From Lepisosteus oculatus (taxonomy: Eukaryota > Chordata > Actinopteri > Semionotiformes > Lepisosteidae), in contig NC_090716.1 of assembly GCF_040954835.1 (NCBI RefSeq), forward strand, positions 11,097,275-11,161,274: a DNA stretch of 64,000 nt. The letters are read 5' to 3'. The notes under the pieces were generated by a model, which was given only the letters and a program-made list of their open reading frames with translations, was not told the DNA's origin and did not search any database. Positions 12,601-27,600 of this stretch are shown one piece after another (positions within the stretch are counted from its first letter, which is position 1; each line of letters starts with the position of its first letter). A program made the position numbers and the translations under genes.

Positions 12601-15600
12601 GGGATGCCTGCTAAAGCAGAGAGCTTCCTTACCGTCTGCATGGACTGGAATGGGGCAGCGTTGACATTGATGCCGCTGCTGTGGAGTGGCTTGCTGGGCA
12701 CAGCCTGGAACACCTGGGGCTGGGACACTGCAGGCAAGGCGGACGAGGCAGGGGGCTGCTCCGACGTCAACGATATAGAGGCCTGGGGAGTCACAGACAC
12801 AGCTCCAATCAATACAAACGTGCCACACAACACCCACAGCTTCACTGGGACAGAGAGGTGGCACTGTGGCCAAGGATCTGCGCCAGTGGGGTTCGTATTC
12901 CGCAGCCGGCAGAGGAATCCTACTCCGCTGGGCCCCTGAGCAAGGCCCTTAACCCCAGCTGCTCCAGGAGCGCTGTATAAATGGCCGACCCTGCGCTCTG
13001 ACCCCAAGCTTCTCTCCCTGTCTGTGTGCCTGAGTGTCTCATGGAGAGCAAGGTGGGGCATGCAAAAAGAAATTCCTAATACAAAAAATGGTATATGGCT
13101 AATAAAGTGATCTTATTAAATCCAAACCTTATAATCGCTTCACAAGAATTAATGTCTACAGTACTATATGGCTGTTGAACCTAACATTTCAGTTACTAGG
13201 TAAGTTTAAGATATTTAAATTTAAAAACTCTGCAATAACTAAAGCCACAGACATTTTGGCTTGATAGAAAAATACAGAGGGAACATAACCGGTTCCTGCA
13301 AGCATGTACACACAAGACTGTCAATTTTTTCTAACTTTACATAACAAAATCATCTAATCCTATACAAACTGCTTTGCAAAAACTAAACTGTCTGATGCAA
13401 CTAAAACAATCACATAACATACAGTGCCCGGCTGCTGAAACTCTGGCAGTATTCTAGTGGAAACGTTTTACAGACGTTTAACAAAAATTAAATGAGTTAT
13501 TCAAAATCTGATAAAATTATTACAAAGAGCACCGTACTATCTTGACAGAGCAATTTGTTTACAGAAGGTACTGTGGTCTGGGTGGAGGTTTTGTGCATGA
13601 TGACAAAACAACACAGCACCCCCTCGTACCGTGGCAGTGGAAATGCGTGAACAAAGCAGGTGTAGAACATCATATTTTAATGCTTTATGTTTTTCTAATG
13701 TCTCATTCATTTGCATATCCAGGTCACATCCGAACAAAAACCTATCAATGTCATGAATCATAAACATCCCTCAAATCTGAAAAATTGTGCCTAATTAAAT
13801 GCATACTGCAGCTCTGAGCAAAACATTTCCAGTAATCTATATATAGGATTATTATACAATGCAATTGTTTTCCCAACTCTGACACTTGATTGTATCAGAT
13901 CCCCTTTAACTGGGCATGTGACAGTGGAAGATCTATACACATCAGCCACCTGTAGTCAGGTCTGTGCACCCTTTCTGTTCCAAAGCTGAACAGAACTACA
14001 GGGGGAACGTGATGCAGGACCATTCCTGGTATAACAAGACCACCTTTCCTCACCCTCACAGGTCCATAACCCACTTTACCTGCAGTCCACCCTCTTGTTA
14101 GAACTACAACAGGGCTTACTTTCTCCATTCGCCCAAGAGCTGAACATATCTGTTGGAAGAGCAAACTGTGCATCTCCCTTCACACATCAAGAAGTGAACC
14201 GCTCCCTCACCGATGGGAACTGTTCTCTCAATATAATGTGTTTAGTTTAAGTCAACAGACGTGCACTGAAACTTTAGTACTCACCTTGGTACCAACTAAA
14301 GAACCTATTCCTTAACCAAAACTTGTTCTCCTGTACTTCCTGTGTTCGTTTATCCACTTACATAGTAAAACTTATTCAGGACCAGATGCATGATATCCCT
14401 CTGAAGGTTTAAATTCAGCCCATACCCTTTATCTTTCACAAATTTAGAATAGCAGATGGTTTCTCTAGGTCTCAGCTAACAGCAACAGCTCCTGTACTGC
14501 ATGGGGAGAATGTGGAAAAGCCCCCTCTCCAGATCTGACCACTCATCAAGCGATCCATCTATTGACTTACTTAAAACTCCCAAGTGTTCGGCAGGACAGC
14601 TGGTGATGAGTGAAGAAGTGGTATCCTGCCAACACAACTGCAAGCACCTCGGAGGTCACAGGAGATGCCATTTCTCGCCACTCCAAAAGCAAAGAAAGCC
14701 CTAGACGACCAAGCCCGCCTCCACCACCGGGGGCACACTGGCAACAATACACCAGTCGAGGAAATCCTGGTCACTGTCCCCCAGTGATATGACCCAGGCT
14801 AAGGCTTGCAATATCTGGGTCACATAGGTCAATAATAACCTTTGCCAGCTGAGCCACTCCAGAGCACTTGCAGATAAATGTTTTTAAAAACCACCTTAGA
14901 ACCTTACCACCTAAGAACTCCACTTACTAGTTAATGGTGCTAAAATTGTTAATTCAAGTGATCAATTTTAACAGACACAGGCTGCAAAACACGATAAGAT
15001 GTTCTCACCTGGATCGGGTCAATGTTTTCCGTCTGCGGTCGGGGATCTGTTGTGTGTGATGGCTGATACAGAGGTGGCGTTGCAGAGAAAGCTTCAGGCG
15101 TGGGGGAGACCAGGGGGACCTGAGTAAGGGGTCAAAATAAGTGTTTTGATGCAAACTCTCCAAACAATGTGGCAGTGCAGCACCTACTTCTACTTTACAA
15201 AACGTACAATTCTTCAGTGATGGATAAAACCCAAAGAAATCTGCAATGCTGAGCTGGAAACAAAGGTCTAGGCTATAATGGAAGCTCTGCCACTTCATAA
15301 ACTTGCCAATTTCACATAAAGATTCAAAGGATTTTTAAAAACATTTGAGATGCACATTAAACCTAGAAAGTAAAAAGATTAAACTTACTTGTGTGGCTTC
15401 TGGCTGTACAGGTACCGTGTTAGGTTGTGTCAATCTGGATTCAGCATGAACTGTACAAAAAAAAATAAGCCAGAAGGAATCCTACATTTAGATTTGAACC
15501 CTTAATATTACAAGAAGAAATTGATAATGTAAGTGAATTGAAATATTCTCCCAAAATATTCCCGCATACAAAGTTACTACTTTCTTGAGTTCTTCAAAGC

Positions 15601-18600
15601 TAGAAGACCATACTTAACAGATTTCTAAACTAGAGCTACAACTACATGTGGAACCACAGAAAGTTTCTACCCATGTAATTTTGTAATTTCATAGAATACT
15701 GTAAACTATTTCAATTGTACCATTACACCATTAAGGATTTATCATATACAATTCACACACCTGAACTGCAATTATAACTCGAAGGCCCTTTCCTTACCAA
15801 AACACCTTCAGCCAAATTAATGTTTTTAATTACTCAGTTAACCAAAAGTGTCTAGCATGATCAAAATAAAATGGTCCTACTTAGGATAAGATGCAGCCAC
15901 CACTCTGAAATGCATTAAAAAAAATAATCTCTTGACAGAATTCCAGGCAATGGGGGAAAACACATCATAACCATCTACCTGGGGGGCAGACCATCTGTGG
16001 CATTTCCATACTCTGAGCAGGCTTCATGGGCTGTGCAGACACAATCGCTGGATCGATCGCCTGGCCATCAAACTCCAGCATGGAATCCTGGGAGCAGCAA
16101 CCATCAAGCAAAGGATCAACATCCGTTAAAGCTATATCCTACACAGACAATTAAATCCATCATTCCACCTTCTCTGCGTGCTTTAAGACCCTCAAGAGAG
16201 GTTGCTCAACCAAAGGGTCTATAAAATGAGTGTGATCCACAAAGAAATTACAGCCCCCCACAAAAACCAAGCCATGCCTAAAAACATGGAAATTACATAT
16301 GTGATATTCAGATATGTTCATTTCACTAGGATTAATGTTTGAACAGTCTCGGTGCTACAACAGTAAAGTCTCCTGAATTCACCAACAATAAGCTGCATGT
16401 TTTTAATCCATACTCAGTGTATATATGCAACGGTAAAAGCTGAGTCCTCACTTGCATGAAGTTGTAGGGGCCCTGCATTTGTGCCATGAGGTCCTGTACC
16501 CGCTGCTTCCTGACCACAGGGTCCGCAGGAGGCGTGGGGGCAACGGGGTTTAGCGTGTGGGGCTCTGTGGGAGGTGCTGGCTGCACAGGCTGTTGCTGCT
16601 GCTGCTGCTGCTGCTGAATGGCACAAACAACCTAAAAAATAAACATTGAGTAAAACCCTAACTGCAATTTTTCTGCTATCATTACCGCAGTGCTAGACAG
16701 CTTAAGACTGGAGGTCAAAGTGTCCTGTTTCCTTTCAGCTGAAGTCACAATATATGACTTCATGTGCTGTGAAAACTGGAAACTGTCTTCAGCACATCTG
16801 CCTGGGGTGTTCATCATCATCAGGGATAAATCTTATCAAGGTTCAAAATGTGTACATATATACACACAAGCTAAAAAGCAAATGTATTTCTAAATGCACT
16901 CACAACTGTAATAAACTTTCTGTAATTATAACTAATTTTGGACGACCTGATAATTTAGGTCAGCAAAACTGAAATTGTCTTAACTTCCCTTAGATCTCAG
17001 AAATGCTCAAAAAGAACACAGAACCCGCAACAAATGGCACCATTAGCATTCTAGCCATCATACCTCTGTCTCCGAACTCCATTCATCTCCTTGTTCTTTG
17101 TCACTGCTGCTATATGGAGCCTCTGAAATGTACTGTCTGTTGACAAACTGTAAAGGCACAATTAAATAGCATGTTAACTCACCCCCGCATGAAGTGTCCA
17201 TTTCCTCAACATAGGAAGACTGGTAAATTGGTCTTTAACAAGATAAAAGGTTTATGTTCTGAAAAGTTAATAGTCTGGCTATTGCCCTCTCTCAAATTCA
17301 TGGTACTCCACATGCTAAAGTGCATAAAAACAGAAGCAAACTGCACTCAGTTTGAATGGTTACAAAACAAATAAAGGCTTAGTAGTGCATTATCACAGAG
17401 CAGTTGAGGGAAAGTAGCCACTGAGAACAGCACTTACTTCTGTGGGTTCCACTTCACTGGGTTCAGTGTAATCCTCAGTAACCTCACTTTCTGGAAGAGG
17501 AGAAAGTTTCAACTGTCACACAATGCTTCTACTGGGGGGGAAGCAACTTATCAAGAGGCGTTGCGTTTCTTCAGTGGATAAGTTTAACACACAGCATCAA
17601 ATACGAAAGCTTACCTGGCTCTGCTGGCTGCTCCTCCACCTCCAAGGCCTCCACTGCTGGCGGCTGCTCCTCCTCTTCACACACCCCGTTCTGATGGTTG
17701 TGGGCTCTGTCGAAATACCCACTCTGAAGAACCTTGTCCAGTGTCTCTTTCAGTGCTTTGTCTGGGGGGAGCAAGACCAAACCCTGTGCTTAATATGCTG
17801 ACCGATGCACAAAGATGTACGTCATGCTCACAGAAGCTGTACATCACCGATTAACAAAAGCCTAAAGGTAAAGAGTAAGTGTCTAAGTCCCATATTTTGT
17901 AAGGCTTCTCTTCCCAAACCTGGGTGCTACCACAACTGATATTTCTATTGCATTAAGTTATGTCATACTACCACTGCCTGCAGTCTTTTTCCCCAAAATT
18001 TTTTTTATGACAAACCTGCTAAGTGGCTTAATAAAGGTGCTCACTGCAAATGTGAACATGGTGGAATGTGCAAGGCCACCAGCACAGCTGTGCTGCTGCT
18101 GTCGCCTACAGAATTCCAGAGAGTGCTCAACAGGCAGTTCTCTCAGCACAGGCTCTGCGCTGGCTGCTGAAGGCAGGAAACTGGCTGCCCGCCAAGCTGC
18201 TGACTCAGGAGAGCCAGCCTGCGTTCGGCACAGGCACAGAATGCTGCAGTTTCTGTCCCTCTGGGCCAAGGGCTTTAAATAAAAAAACATCCCCACCCCT
18301 GAAAAAGGTCTAGAAGTGCAGTCATTATGTTAAATGACCAGAAAACAAGCATTAAGCTAGAATGGACAAGTCGGTAAAGGGTTCCCCAATGCAAGCAGTG
18401 AGAGAGTCCCATTTATGGAGGCAAAAACATCTCTGCAATGATCAGTACTCAGGAAGCATATTTTCTCCAGATAGAGGGACCCAGCTGAATGGTTTTCTAT
18501 GAGAGAAATTTTACGAGAAAAGCCTCATGACAAATACAACTACAACAATGTGCCAGAAGGACTGGAAAATCTGTTTTGTAAGGCCACCAATTTATGGAAG

Positions 18601-21600
18601 CCAGAAGAGTAAGGCCTCAATGGCTGACCCCGAGAGTAAACTTACATGTTGTTCCTGCCACAGGCTTGTCCTTCGCCTCCAGCAACTCCCAGAAGTGCAG
18701 GGATGCGTGTTCATACTGCTCACACAGCCTGCAAAAGCAAGTCATTGCACAAAACAATAGGTAAAGGCCAACCTTTTAACATACAAAAAGACAGATTTTG
18801 GATATTACACATGACTTTAGCAAATCTGAGGCATCCTACGTCACACCACAATCTGGTTAATACTTCTTAAGCAGCATCACTATTTATCAGAAAGGCCGAA
18901 GAGGTGTGAAAACCATTCAGGCCCACTGATTCTTAAAAAAGTGGTATACATCTTTTTAATGAACTCATCACCTATCCTGAGTGCACTGGAAACACCTCAA
19001 ATTTCATTCCAAATGAAATTCAGATACCATAATTACAATGATATTTACCAACAACTAAATACATTACACCTCAAAATGAACTTAATCATGATGTATATAA
19101 ACCCTAGCATTCTCTGCGATTCAATAAATCACACTAAAGAAAGTAAGTACTTCATCTCTGGAAGCACATGTTCCCCCACATCAATCTGTCACCTGATGTT
19201 TTGGTCACGCTCCGGCCCCACCAGCTTGTAGAACTCGTCCAGGGCGGCGAGCTCCTCGTCGCCGAGCAGCGGGGTGCCGCCGGCGCCCTGCTTGAGCTCG
19301 CTGCGCACGCTCTCCTCCCCCAGCTTGTCCAGCAGGAACTGGAGCTCCAGCGCTGTCTTGAGGCGCTTCTGCTCGGCCTCCTCCCTCTGGAGCTGCTCCC
19401 TCCGCGCCGCCTTCTTCACCGCCTTCTGGATCTGCGGGGCCCAGAGCCACGTTACTGCCAGACACGGGGCCTACACGCACGGCAGTGTTACTGGAACACC
19501 TGCACACACTTCATCTTCGAGTGTGCATGCCCTGCACCTTCTTCCTCTCCATTTCTCACTAGGCTAGAAGACCATGACATAACACTGTACACCATACATC
19601 AACCTGCGGCGGGGTGCCAGAACATACCACTAACAGAAATTAACGCATATCTGCCAGATAAGGGAATAAACTGTACATTTTAAGAAGGAAAAGTAGGTGT
19701 TCTATACAAAAAAAGGAAAAAGAATAAAGAAGGCTTTACTGCAGAAACAGTCTTTGTTTTAACCATTAATCGTTCCTTTGCAGCTTGTATGCTGATGCAG
19801 CTCCCTACTCTAACTTTGGATAAACCACCTCGAACTGCTTCCCTATTCAAGCTCCCAGCCCCTCTCACTTTCTTAAGAGCATGGGAACGATGAATTTGGG
19901 AAAAACTCTTTGAACCCCAGAAAAAAATGAGATTAGAAACCCTGCACTGAAGGGCCATGAAAACACGGCGCTGGTTACATCTCTAAAAATTCAGATACTA
20001 GAAACCATAGCAAATAAGCACCTTTACCAGCCAGACAGGTCATTCATGCTGCAATAGTCACCTGCGGTTGGAAGGTTTCCAAAAATGCAGCTGTAGGACA
20101 GCTCAGTCAAATGAGAAACTTTGAAAATGGCAGGTACCCTGGAACCCCGAACTTCTCAAATACAGCTGCCTGCATTAATTGGTGCAGCTGTTACTGAAAA
20201 TGGAGAAAAAAAAGCACAGAGCAGCCATCTGTGAACCTGACACCTTGTCTGCTTACATCTTGTCCCAAAGCCAGAAAGCTCTTCTGCAGTTCCCGGGCAA
20301 AGTCGAGGTTGTTTACCACCTCCTGGAACTTGGACACTGCCTCCTAAACACCAACAGAAAAGGAATAAAAAGTCAAATAACAAGGCCTCTGCAGGAAAAC
20401 TATCATACTTCAGTAGAACCAGATATCATCTATGAAGCCAAAATAATCAAGAGAGAACGGAAGAACCAATAAATCTTTATTTAGCACAAATTTGCAAGGA
20501 GTACTGAGACAAAGATGCTTTTGAGTGCAAGAAAGGTCATCTTTGAAAGATCATACCAGAACAAATCAGGATGTTAAAACTACAATAAGAGTTTACAAAA
20601 ATGTGTGTATCATAAAAGGATAGGTGAATTCAAAACAAGATCTAGAGCTTTCCTCTCAGGTCCAAGCCCTTAGGATTTGATCAAAGTCTTAGAAAGAACT
20701 AGAGAGTCTCAAATCTACATAAACCCCAAATATTCACAGTAGATTCCACTCACCAGCTGGTCCTGGTTGAGGCGTTCTCCTTTGTTCAGCTTTGCTTGAT
20801 AGTCATCAAGTTTGCTCTGTGGGGAAATTGCATAGAGTTGTTAAAGTGTAATGAAAATTTAACTGCCAAACTTCTCAATTGTACCTTTGGTGTAATCAAG
20901 AGAATGAGTTGTATTTTTAAAATGTTACCCTTTCCCCTAAGACCGACCAAAACCAAATGTTAATCTGAACACCATTCCTACCTAAAATTCCAAAATATTT
21001 TATATAATTTTAATCAAAAGTAACAAATCTGTCTGCCCACTGCACACTCAATACATATTAAGCCACAAAAAACATCTAAGTTACAATTTATGCATCAAAT
21101 TACTGGAAAACTCATACTATGCTTAAAAAGCAATTACTTTTATTAAAATTAGCTTGATCTAACAACAATAAGCAATTACGGATTAAGGTAAAAACATTTA
21201 ACTCAAAACTTAAAGAGGTAGTGGTGCATCTAGTTTTAGAAACAATTTAGGAACACAAGGCACAACCCAAAATTCACTTTTTAGGCTGGTGTCCAGGCAA
21301 CAACAGCGGAATAGGATTGTATGCAATGAAAGTTTACAATCTTACATGATTACCTTAGAAATGCCGTAAAAATGTCACCAGAAAGCATACTTTTTAATAC
21401 CAGGTCTTTAATCACATAGCAGGCTAAACTGAACTCATTTTTCTGCAATTTCCCTCACGGGATCAATAAAGTATCTATCTATCTATCTTTACAGCCAAGA
21501 GGAGCAAAATCACTGCAACTTCATGAATGTACTACAGTGCTTCATGAAATTACAAACTATCATGGACTCCTTTAAAGAGCAAACTGTTAGTTTTAAGCAC

Positions 21601-24600
21601 AATAAACAATGAATTGCCCCTATGAAAGGGGCCAAGCAGAAGCACTTACTCTAGTTAATTTTAAAAACATGGCAACTACGTATGCCCAATGCTTTCTGGA
21701 TTGATACACACATTAGCACAACTATAAAAGCCATGGTATAATAACAGCACCAAAACCCCTAATTCTTTGTAATATGCTTGTAAGGAGCTCCTGAACTGAA
21801 AATACTGAATCATTTCCTTTTCTGATGATACAGGTCACAATTGGCATGAACAGAAGTGTCTTTGATGTCTATCTGTGCAGTTATGATAAACTGCTGCACT
21901 ATCTGGGACAGAATAAGGTTGGCAGGGAAAGGTTTCCTGACACATGTTAAAAGACACGTGGCTTGACGGTGGATGGGTTAGAGGAGTCTGTCTGCACTTC
22001 CTCAATTCTCCCCCCTTATGCAAGCTTCATAGCTGTATGCAGAGATACGCAAAATGTGCAATTGGCTATTCTAAACTGGGCAGTTGTATCACAATGGGCT
22101 ATTTCACTTATGTTTTTAAACCAATTACTTGATTACTGTTCATTGCAGGTATGCACTTACATCCTACAGCTGCAGACTAGTTTTACAATCCAATTTGCTC
22201 TCATCAGCTTCACTATTTTACAATAATGTTTCCACTGCAACAAGCCCTTATGGAGTTGGTGAACTCAAACATCTGCATTCCACCAAGAGCTGCCCTTTAT
22301 GGCAAAACTATGGAGCTACATTTTCAGTCATCTGAAATGGAAGTTACACAATGATCATGTGTGAACCTTTTTCAAGAGGGTCTGCCCGACTTTGAAATCA
22401 AGCAAAGCATACAGCTTAAACAGAACAGCACAACACACCAAATAGGCTGAGGTTTTTACAAAAAAAAAAGAATTAAATCCTCTGCAAACTATCAATGAAA
22501 GATATCTGATTAATAAAATGTGACGATTCCGTGAGCGAAATACATCGTATCTGTGGTTCAAGTTCAGAATCAAAAATGGCTACACAACCGGCCACCTACT
22601 ATTACTAAACACCTGAAATAGGCGTTCCCTTAAATAAGCATATTCTTGTTTCACAAATAACCTGCCCCGACAATTAAAGAAAAATACAGATCAAGGCTTT
22701 TACAGTTGTAAAAACCTGCGATTTTATTTTAGTATTCTATATTACGGCAAAAACTGTCAAAACAAAGTGATTATGCCCTCCAATAAAGTACAAATGAGGA
22801 TACGCACTGCAAATAAAGTCAGAACATCAATGCTGCACAACTGCGTTTGCTGTGCAACCGATTCCTTTCTAATGAAACACCAGCCTCCACCCATGACCTC
22901 CCACTGTCATGGCTGCAGTTTTTGCTCTCAAGAGTGATCCGACACCAGTCCTGCAAGGTTCAGGCCTGTGTAGGTTTTCCCACAACTCATAGCGCCCGTT
23001 ACAAAGAAGAGCTGGTCATTCTGCACATCTAGTTAATGGCAGCTACATCATCTGAGGATGTCAACCAGCTGTTTCAACAACATAGCTCAGCAGCTTATTC
23101 CAGAATTCCACAAGTCTTAGGGAAAACTTTCATTCAGTTTCTGCACTTAACTCCCCCTTGTTTGCGACTCAGTGCCGATTCTGAAAAAGTCCATTAAGCC
23201 GACAGTTTATGCATCTCAATGTTCTGAAAGCCCGAATCCAGAACCTTGTAGTCTTCTCTGTTAAAAACAAAAAAGGTCCAGTTCTTTAGACAGTCAGTAT
23301 AGGGAACTGATCATGAATCATGGAGTTACACTATTCTACAACAAGGATGTTGTATAACTAAAAAATAAAATTCATTAAAGTTTTTATTGCTTCCCCTCAA
23401 TGTTCAGAAGAATGAAATCATGCCCACAAACACCCAAGTCCTTTCCATATGGAGCATCCTGAAGACTGACTTCCATTTCACATCAACAGTTCATGTTTGT
23501 GTTATCTTCATATAATACCACACTTCCATACTTTAGGTCACCTACTAGATGCTAGTCCAATCTTCAACTTTGACTATGCAGCTTGTTAATTAAACTGGTT
23601 ATTTTGGTTACATTCGCAAGCATGACTGATTTTGATGACAGAAAATAAACCACATACAATTTAAGTGCAATGGTCACAGGGTAGGTCCCTGTGGTACCCC
23701 ACTAATGGTGTCTCCTGCTCTTAATGACCTAAATCAGATGGCTGGCTGGCTTAATTGGAGTAATAGGATTTTCTGCTCTAAAGGAACCTAGAAAGCACAC
23801 AGGCCCTGCCATAGGTTTCAATCCAGTACAACATGTGCTAAATCAAAACAAATACAAAATTCACATCTAATCACATGCATACCTATTCATTATACAGGTT
23901 GAGTGCTGTCCCTTTAAAAAAGCAATCTGTGTTCCTGATGATCACTAGACAAGGATCTGCACAGATATCAATCCGACACATTTGTGGTTGCTAAGATACA
24001 AGTTTCTGCGAGGGGGGGTCCAGTCTTCCTAGCAGCACAGGCCATGCAAGGAACGCGAGAAAAAACAAAAGTAACAGCCAACAGCATATTACAACGCATC
24101 CCGTAGTATTAAAACAATAAAGATGTTTGGCTGAGCTCTTTGGTTTGACCAAAGGTTTAACGGACTGTAATGATTGCTGTTTTTAAATCCAATAAAATAA
24201 TCATTAATCATTGTCCCAACCCTAATCCAAAAGTCTGCATACAAGCTTTGAAAGTTCAAGATCACTTCAGCTGTCATGATGGGTAATGTGGGTTTAGACT
24301 ACATACATCCTAATTCAGATGCAAGCACTGGATTCTAAAAAAAAGTTCGTCAAATCAATAAAACAGACTTTCAACAAAATGAATAGGTAATTTCTAGTTT
24401 AAATCAACTCATAATTAGCAATCAACTTGCTAATATAAAGCAGGCCTTTTTCAAGCTAGTTTTTTATATATAAGCTTCCTTTATACAAGAATAATTCAAT
24501 ACTTAAGATATCACTAATTTCAGCTGCTTCTTAATGTATACAAACTTACAATACAATGATTACTAGACAAATATTATTATCCACCGAGTTAGAAAGAATT

Positions 24601-27600
24601 ACTAACTCTGAACAATGAACAATAAGTTGACTTATCTCCCCCAATGGCAGGTCTAATGTGGCACAGGGTTTCAACAAAAATGTAAAAGATATCACATGTA
24701 ATTTCAAGTGATCATGAAAACAATTATGATTTCATATTACACTTTCTCTTTAAACATTAGACTTGATGCTAGGATAAAGCAAAAATGCTCTATTTTGTAG
24801 ATTGTTTAGGAACAACATGTCCATAAAAGGTTTAAAAACAACTAGACTGTGACTGAAATAATCTCAAGGGGATATATGGCTACCTTCCTCCAAAAACAAT
24901 AGAAAATGTGCACAGACATTTCTCTACAGTATTCAACATTTACTCATACCTAAAAAATGCTTGCATTAACAGTAAGGTGAATTTCTCATTTTGTTGTACA
25001 GGGTCAGTCCACAGCCCCTTATTTTCCTAGAGAAAACTCATAAGATAAGAGTTCTATGCAAATCAAGTCTGACTACACATTAAGAAATGGATTAGTATGG
25101 ACATGAACTATAAAAAATGATAGTTATATTTTTCCAGATCCATATTCTTGGACCACAGTTCAAGATGTTAGTGTTAAAGAAATACCATTCAGTGCACAGC
25201 TCTCCAAAGCTATCTATAACCAGAAAGCTGCTCATTAAAGGATCGCAGCAACCCAGAGAATACCCTGGAAATGCAGGGCTCAAGGCAGGACTATAACTTT
25301 GACAGGGAATGCCAGTTCATTGCAGGGCATACATCTGACTTTAGACACACCAGTTAATACACACAGCAGGTATTTTAAAGTTCAGAGAAAACTAGAGCAC
25401 CTGGCAAAAACTCACAGGAACCACCCATGCCACTGTGGGGCTCCCTTCAAGACCACTGTCCTCCATTCTTCCAAAAGGTTAAGAGCTCATTCAGAGGGGC
25501 AAAGAAAGCTACTTATCAATAAATGTAAAAGGTCCTTGTCTAAACCTTGACAAGCCAACTGAGTTGGAATATTGATTAGACAAGGTAATCAGTCACCAAT
25601 GTTCCTCAAATAAAAGCTATTTTTCTGGTGTCAGAGACCAGAAAATTAAGTTTCTTTAACGGCTCAGTCTGCAATATGGTGGCCACCTGTAACCAAACTC
25701 ACTCTCCTGAGATGCATTTAGGTAGAAATTAAACTTTCACTCTGTGACTGAGGTGGGACCTTGAACTTCAACATGTCTGCAATCAAGTGGGACCAATGGA
25801 GGCGGTTGCAACAGTTTACTACAGGAGGAAAAAATGCCCCTGAATCAATACTTCCTGGATAAATATCACTTATGAGTCGACTACTGCAAACTTACAAGAA
25901 CGTATATTCTGTAATGGTTTAACTTAACGTGCTTTATTCGCCACCGTTTCAGACAAAACACGGCTCAGCACTGAACGGGGAGGGGAGTACACCCCTCCCC
26001 CATTCGGTTTCCCTGCTGTTTTGTATTTCGCACAGAATCGCTCTGCGGTCCCGTTCTCAAGCGCTGCCTGCTGACCCGGCCGCCATGTTGTGGGTTTCAG
26101 CCCATGTGCACGGGCTGGCAGGGGCGCAGGGACGCGCGCTTGTAAACAAACTCCCCCAGATACCACCCGACACGTCTCCGATCCAGGTACCGAGGGCAAT
26201 AATCAACATTACCATCACGTTCTCTTTGATAAAAAAAAATAATTGTTTTCGAATACGGAAACGCGCACTAACGGCCTCAAACCAACTGCTAGGAAACAAA
26301 AGGAAAAATACGGCAGGGTTTTAGAGGCCTCGTAAACAGTTTTTCTTCCTCAAAACATTCCGATGAATTATATTGGTCCCAACGTTCAGGGGAGTCGCCG
26401 ATTTTAATAAAATACCAAAGGACAAAAGATGCGTTTCCAGCCTCAAAGCGCACACGAATCGTTTCTGATGGCAGCGGTGCAATTTTATCTTCAGATCAAA
26501 TCGGTCTGGTTATGTAATTTCGAATAAAACAGATCACTTCGGACGACAAAGGCCTGTTCCACAGTACACATCGGCGAATATGTTTCGCAACTTATCCATC
26601 TTATGATTCACGTTTCTTCAAATTGAAATGTAAAACTCGCCGGCCGCACCTTGGCCTCGACCTCTTCTAGAAGTTTCAGCTCTTTTACACCCGATAAATT
26701 ACAGCAACAGGCAGGACTTTCGGACAAGCAAGCACAACGGAAAACATGCCTAAAACCCCGGTAATGCCGCAATACAACCTATTCCACACAGCCACCGAAG
26801 CGAAAACTACCTAGAACTCCTGGAGGAAAAAAAATGGTTTCGCTTAGCGAGAAAGGGGGGAGCCCCCATCTCTGTAAAGACATCTAAAACATAAAGATGT
26901 CTTATTTTAAATGGTCCAGCGAAGTGACGCAAGGTTCATTAACTCAACGCCTCAGTCCCCAGCCAGAAGTCAAATCCCTGCAGCTAAGTACCAAATTATA
27001 CTGCAGCTTCCGATGACAAATGGAAAATGTAAGAAACTGACAAACAGATCAGAGATCAGACAGATGAACCCACACTGTCTAACCATGCACCCCGTTTTTA
27101 CTCTTATCTGTCAAGACTAATGTTGGATCGACATGACTGCAAAGAAATACCTGACATTTCTTAAATTGTATTGACATTACTATAAATGTTGTGATGCATA
27201 TGATTCAGGAAAGTCTCAACATTCTTGATTGTGTGCCTTCCTACCAGATGCATTCTTAGGCAAACTTTTTTTTTCCTTAAAAGTCTGATAATGATTACAT
27301 CCGTTTACTAAAATACCCTTACCAGGGGGCAAAAAGTAGAACCCCTCCATGATGTCACACCATCAGTGAGTCTCAAACTAGGTAACACACACAAGGCAGT
27401 GCTATGTGGTGCTTTGCACCCAGCACCCAGAAAGAGTTAACACTCTTACAGGTCCCAGAAACATAAACCCCTCTAGACAGTACTGTGTGATATGCAAACA
27501 TGTTGTTGCAAATGCCATTTCCTTAACAAGGACCACTTCACCGGAGTGTGTGGGGATTCCCAGGTGATGGCTGTCCTGACTCCACCTGAGACTTTACCTT

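Larger units (their letters stand above)
20817..27597 (-). other. caprin1: caprin1 intron 2, 6.8 kb
   Basis: The largest caprin1 intron. It contains the repeat tail at 21445-21489, a repeat fragment at 25265-25450 and a CpG-rich block at about 25.93-26.7 kb with a YY1-type site. The remainder, about 21.5-25.2 kb and 26.9-27.5 kb, is AT-rich with nothing recognised. Confidence 0.7.

Noticed and set aside
12528..13061. 177-codon minus-strand frame
   Set aside because: Only its middle is real (caprin1 exon 14); the rest is intron and an antisense SINE.
19168..19683. 171-codon plus-strand frame
   Set aside because: Antisense shadow of GC-rich caprin1 exon 5.
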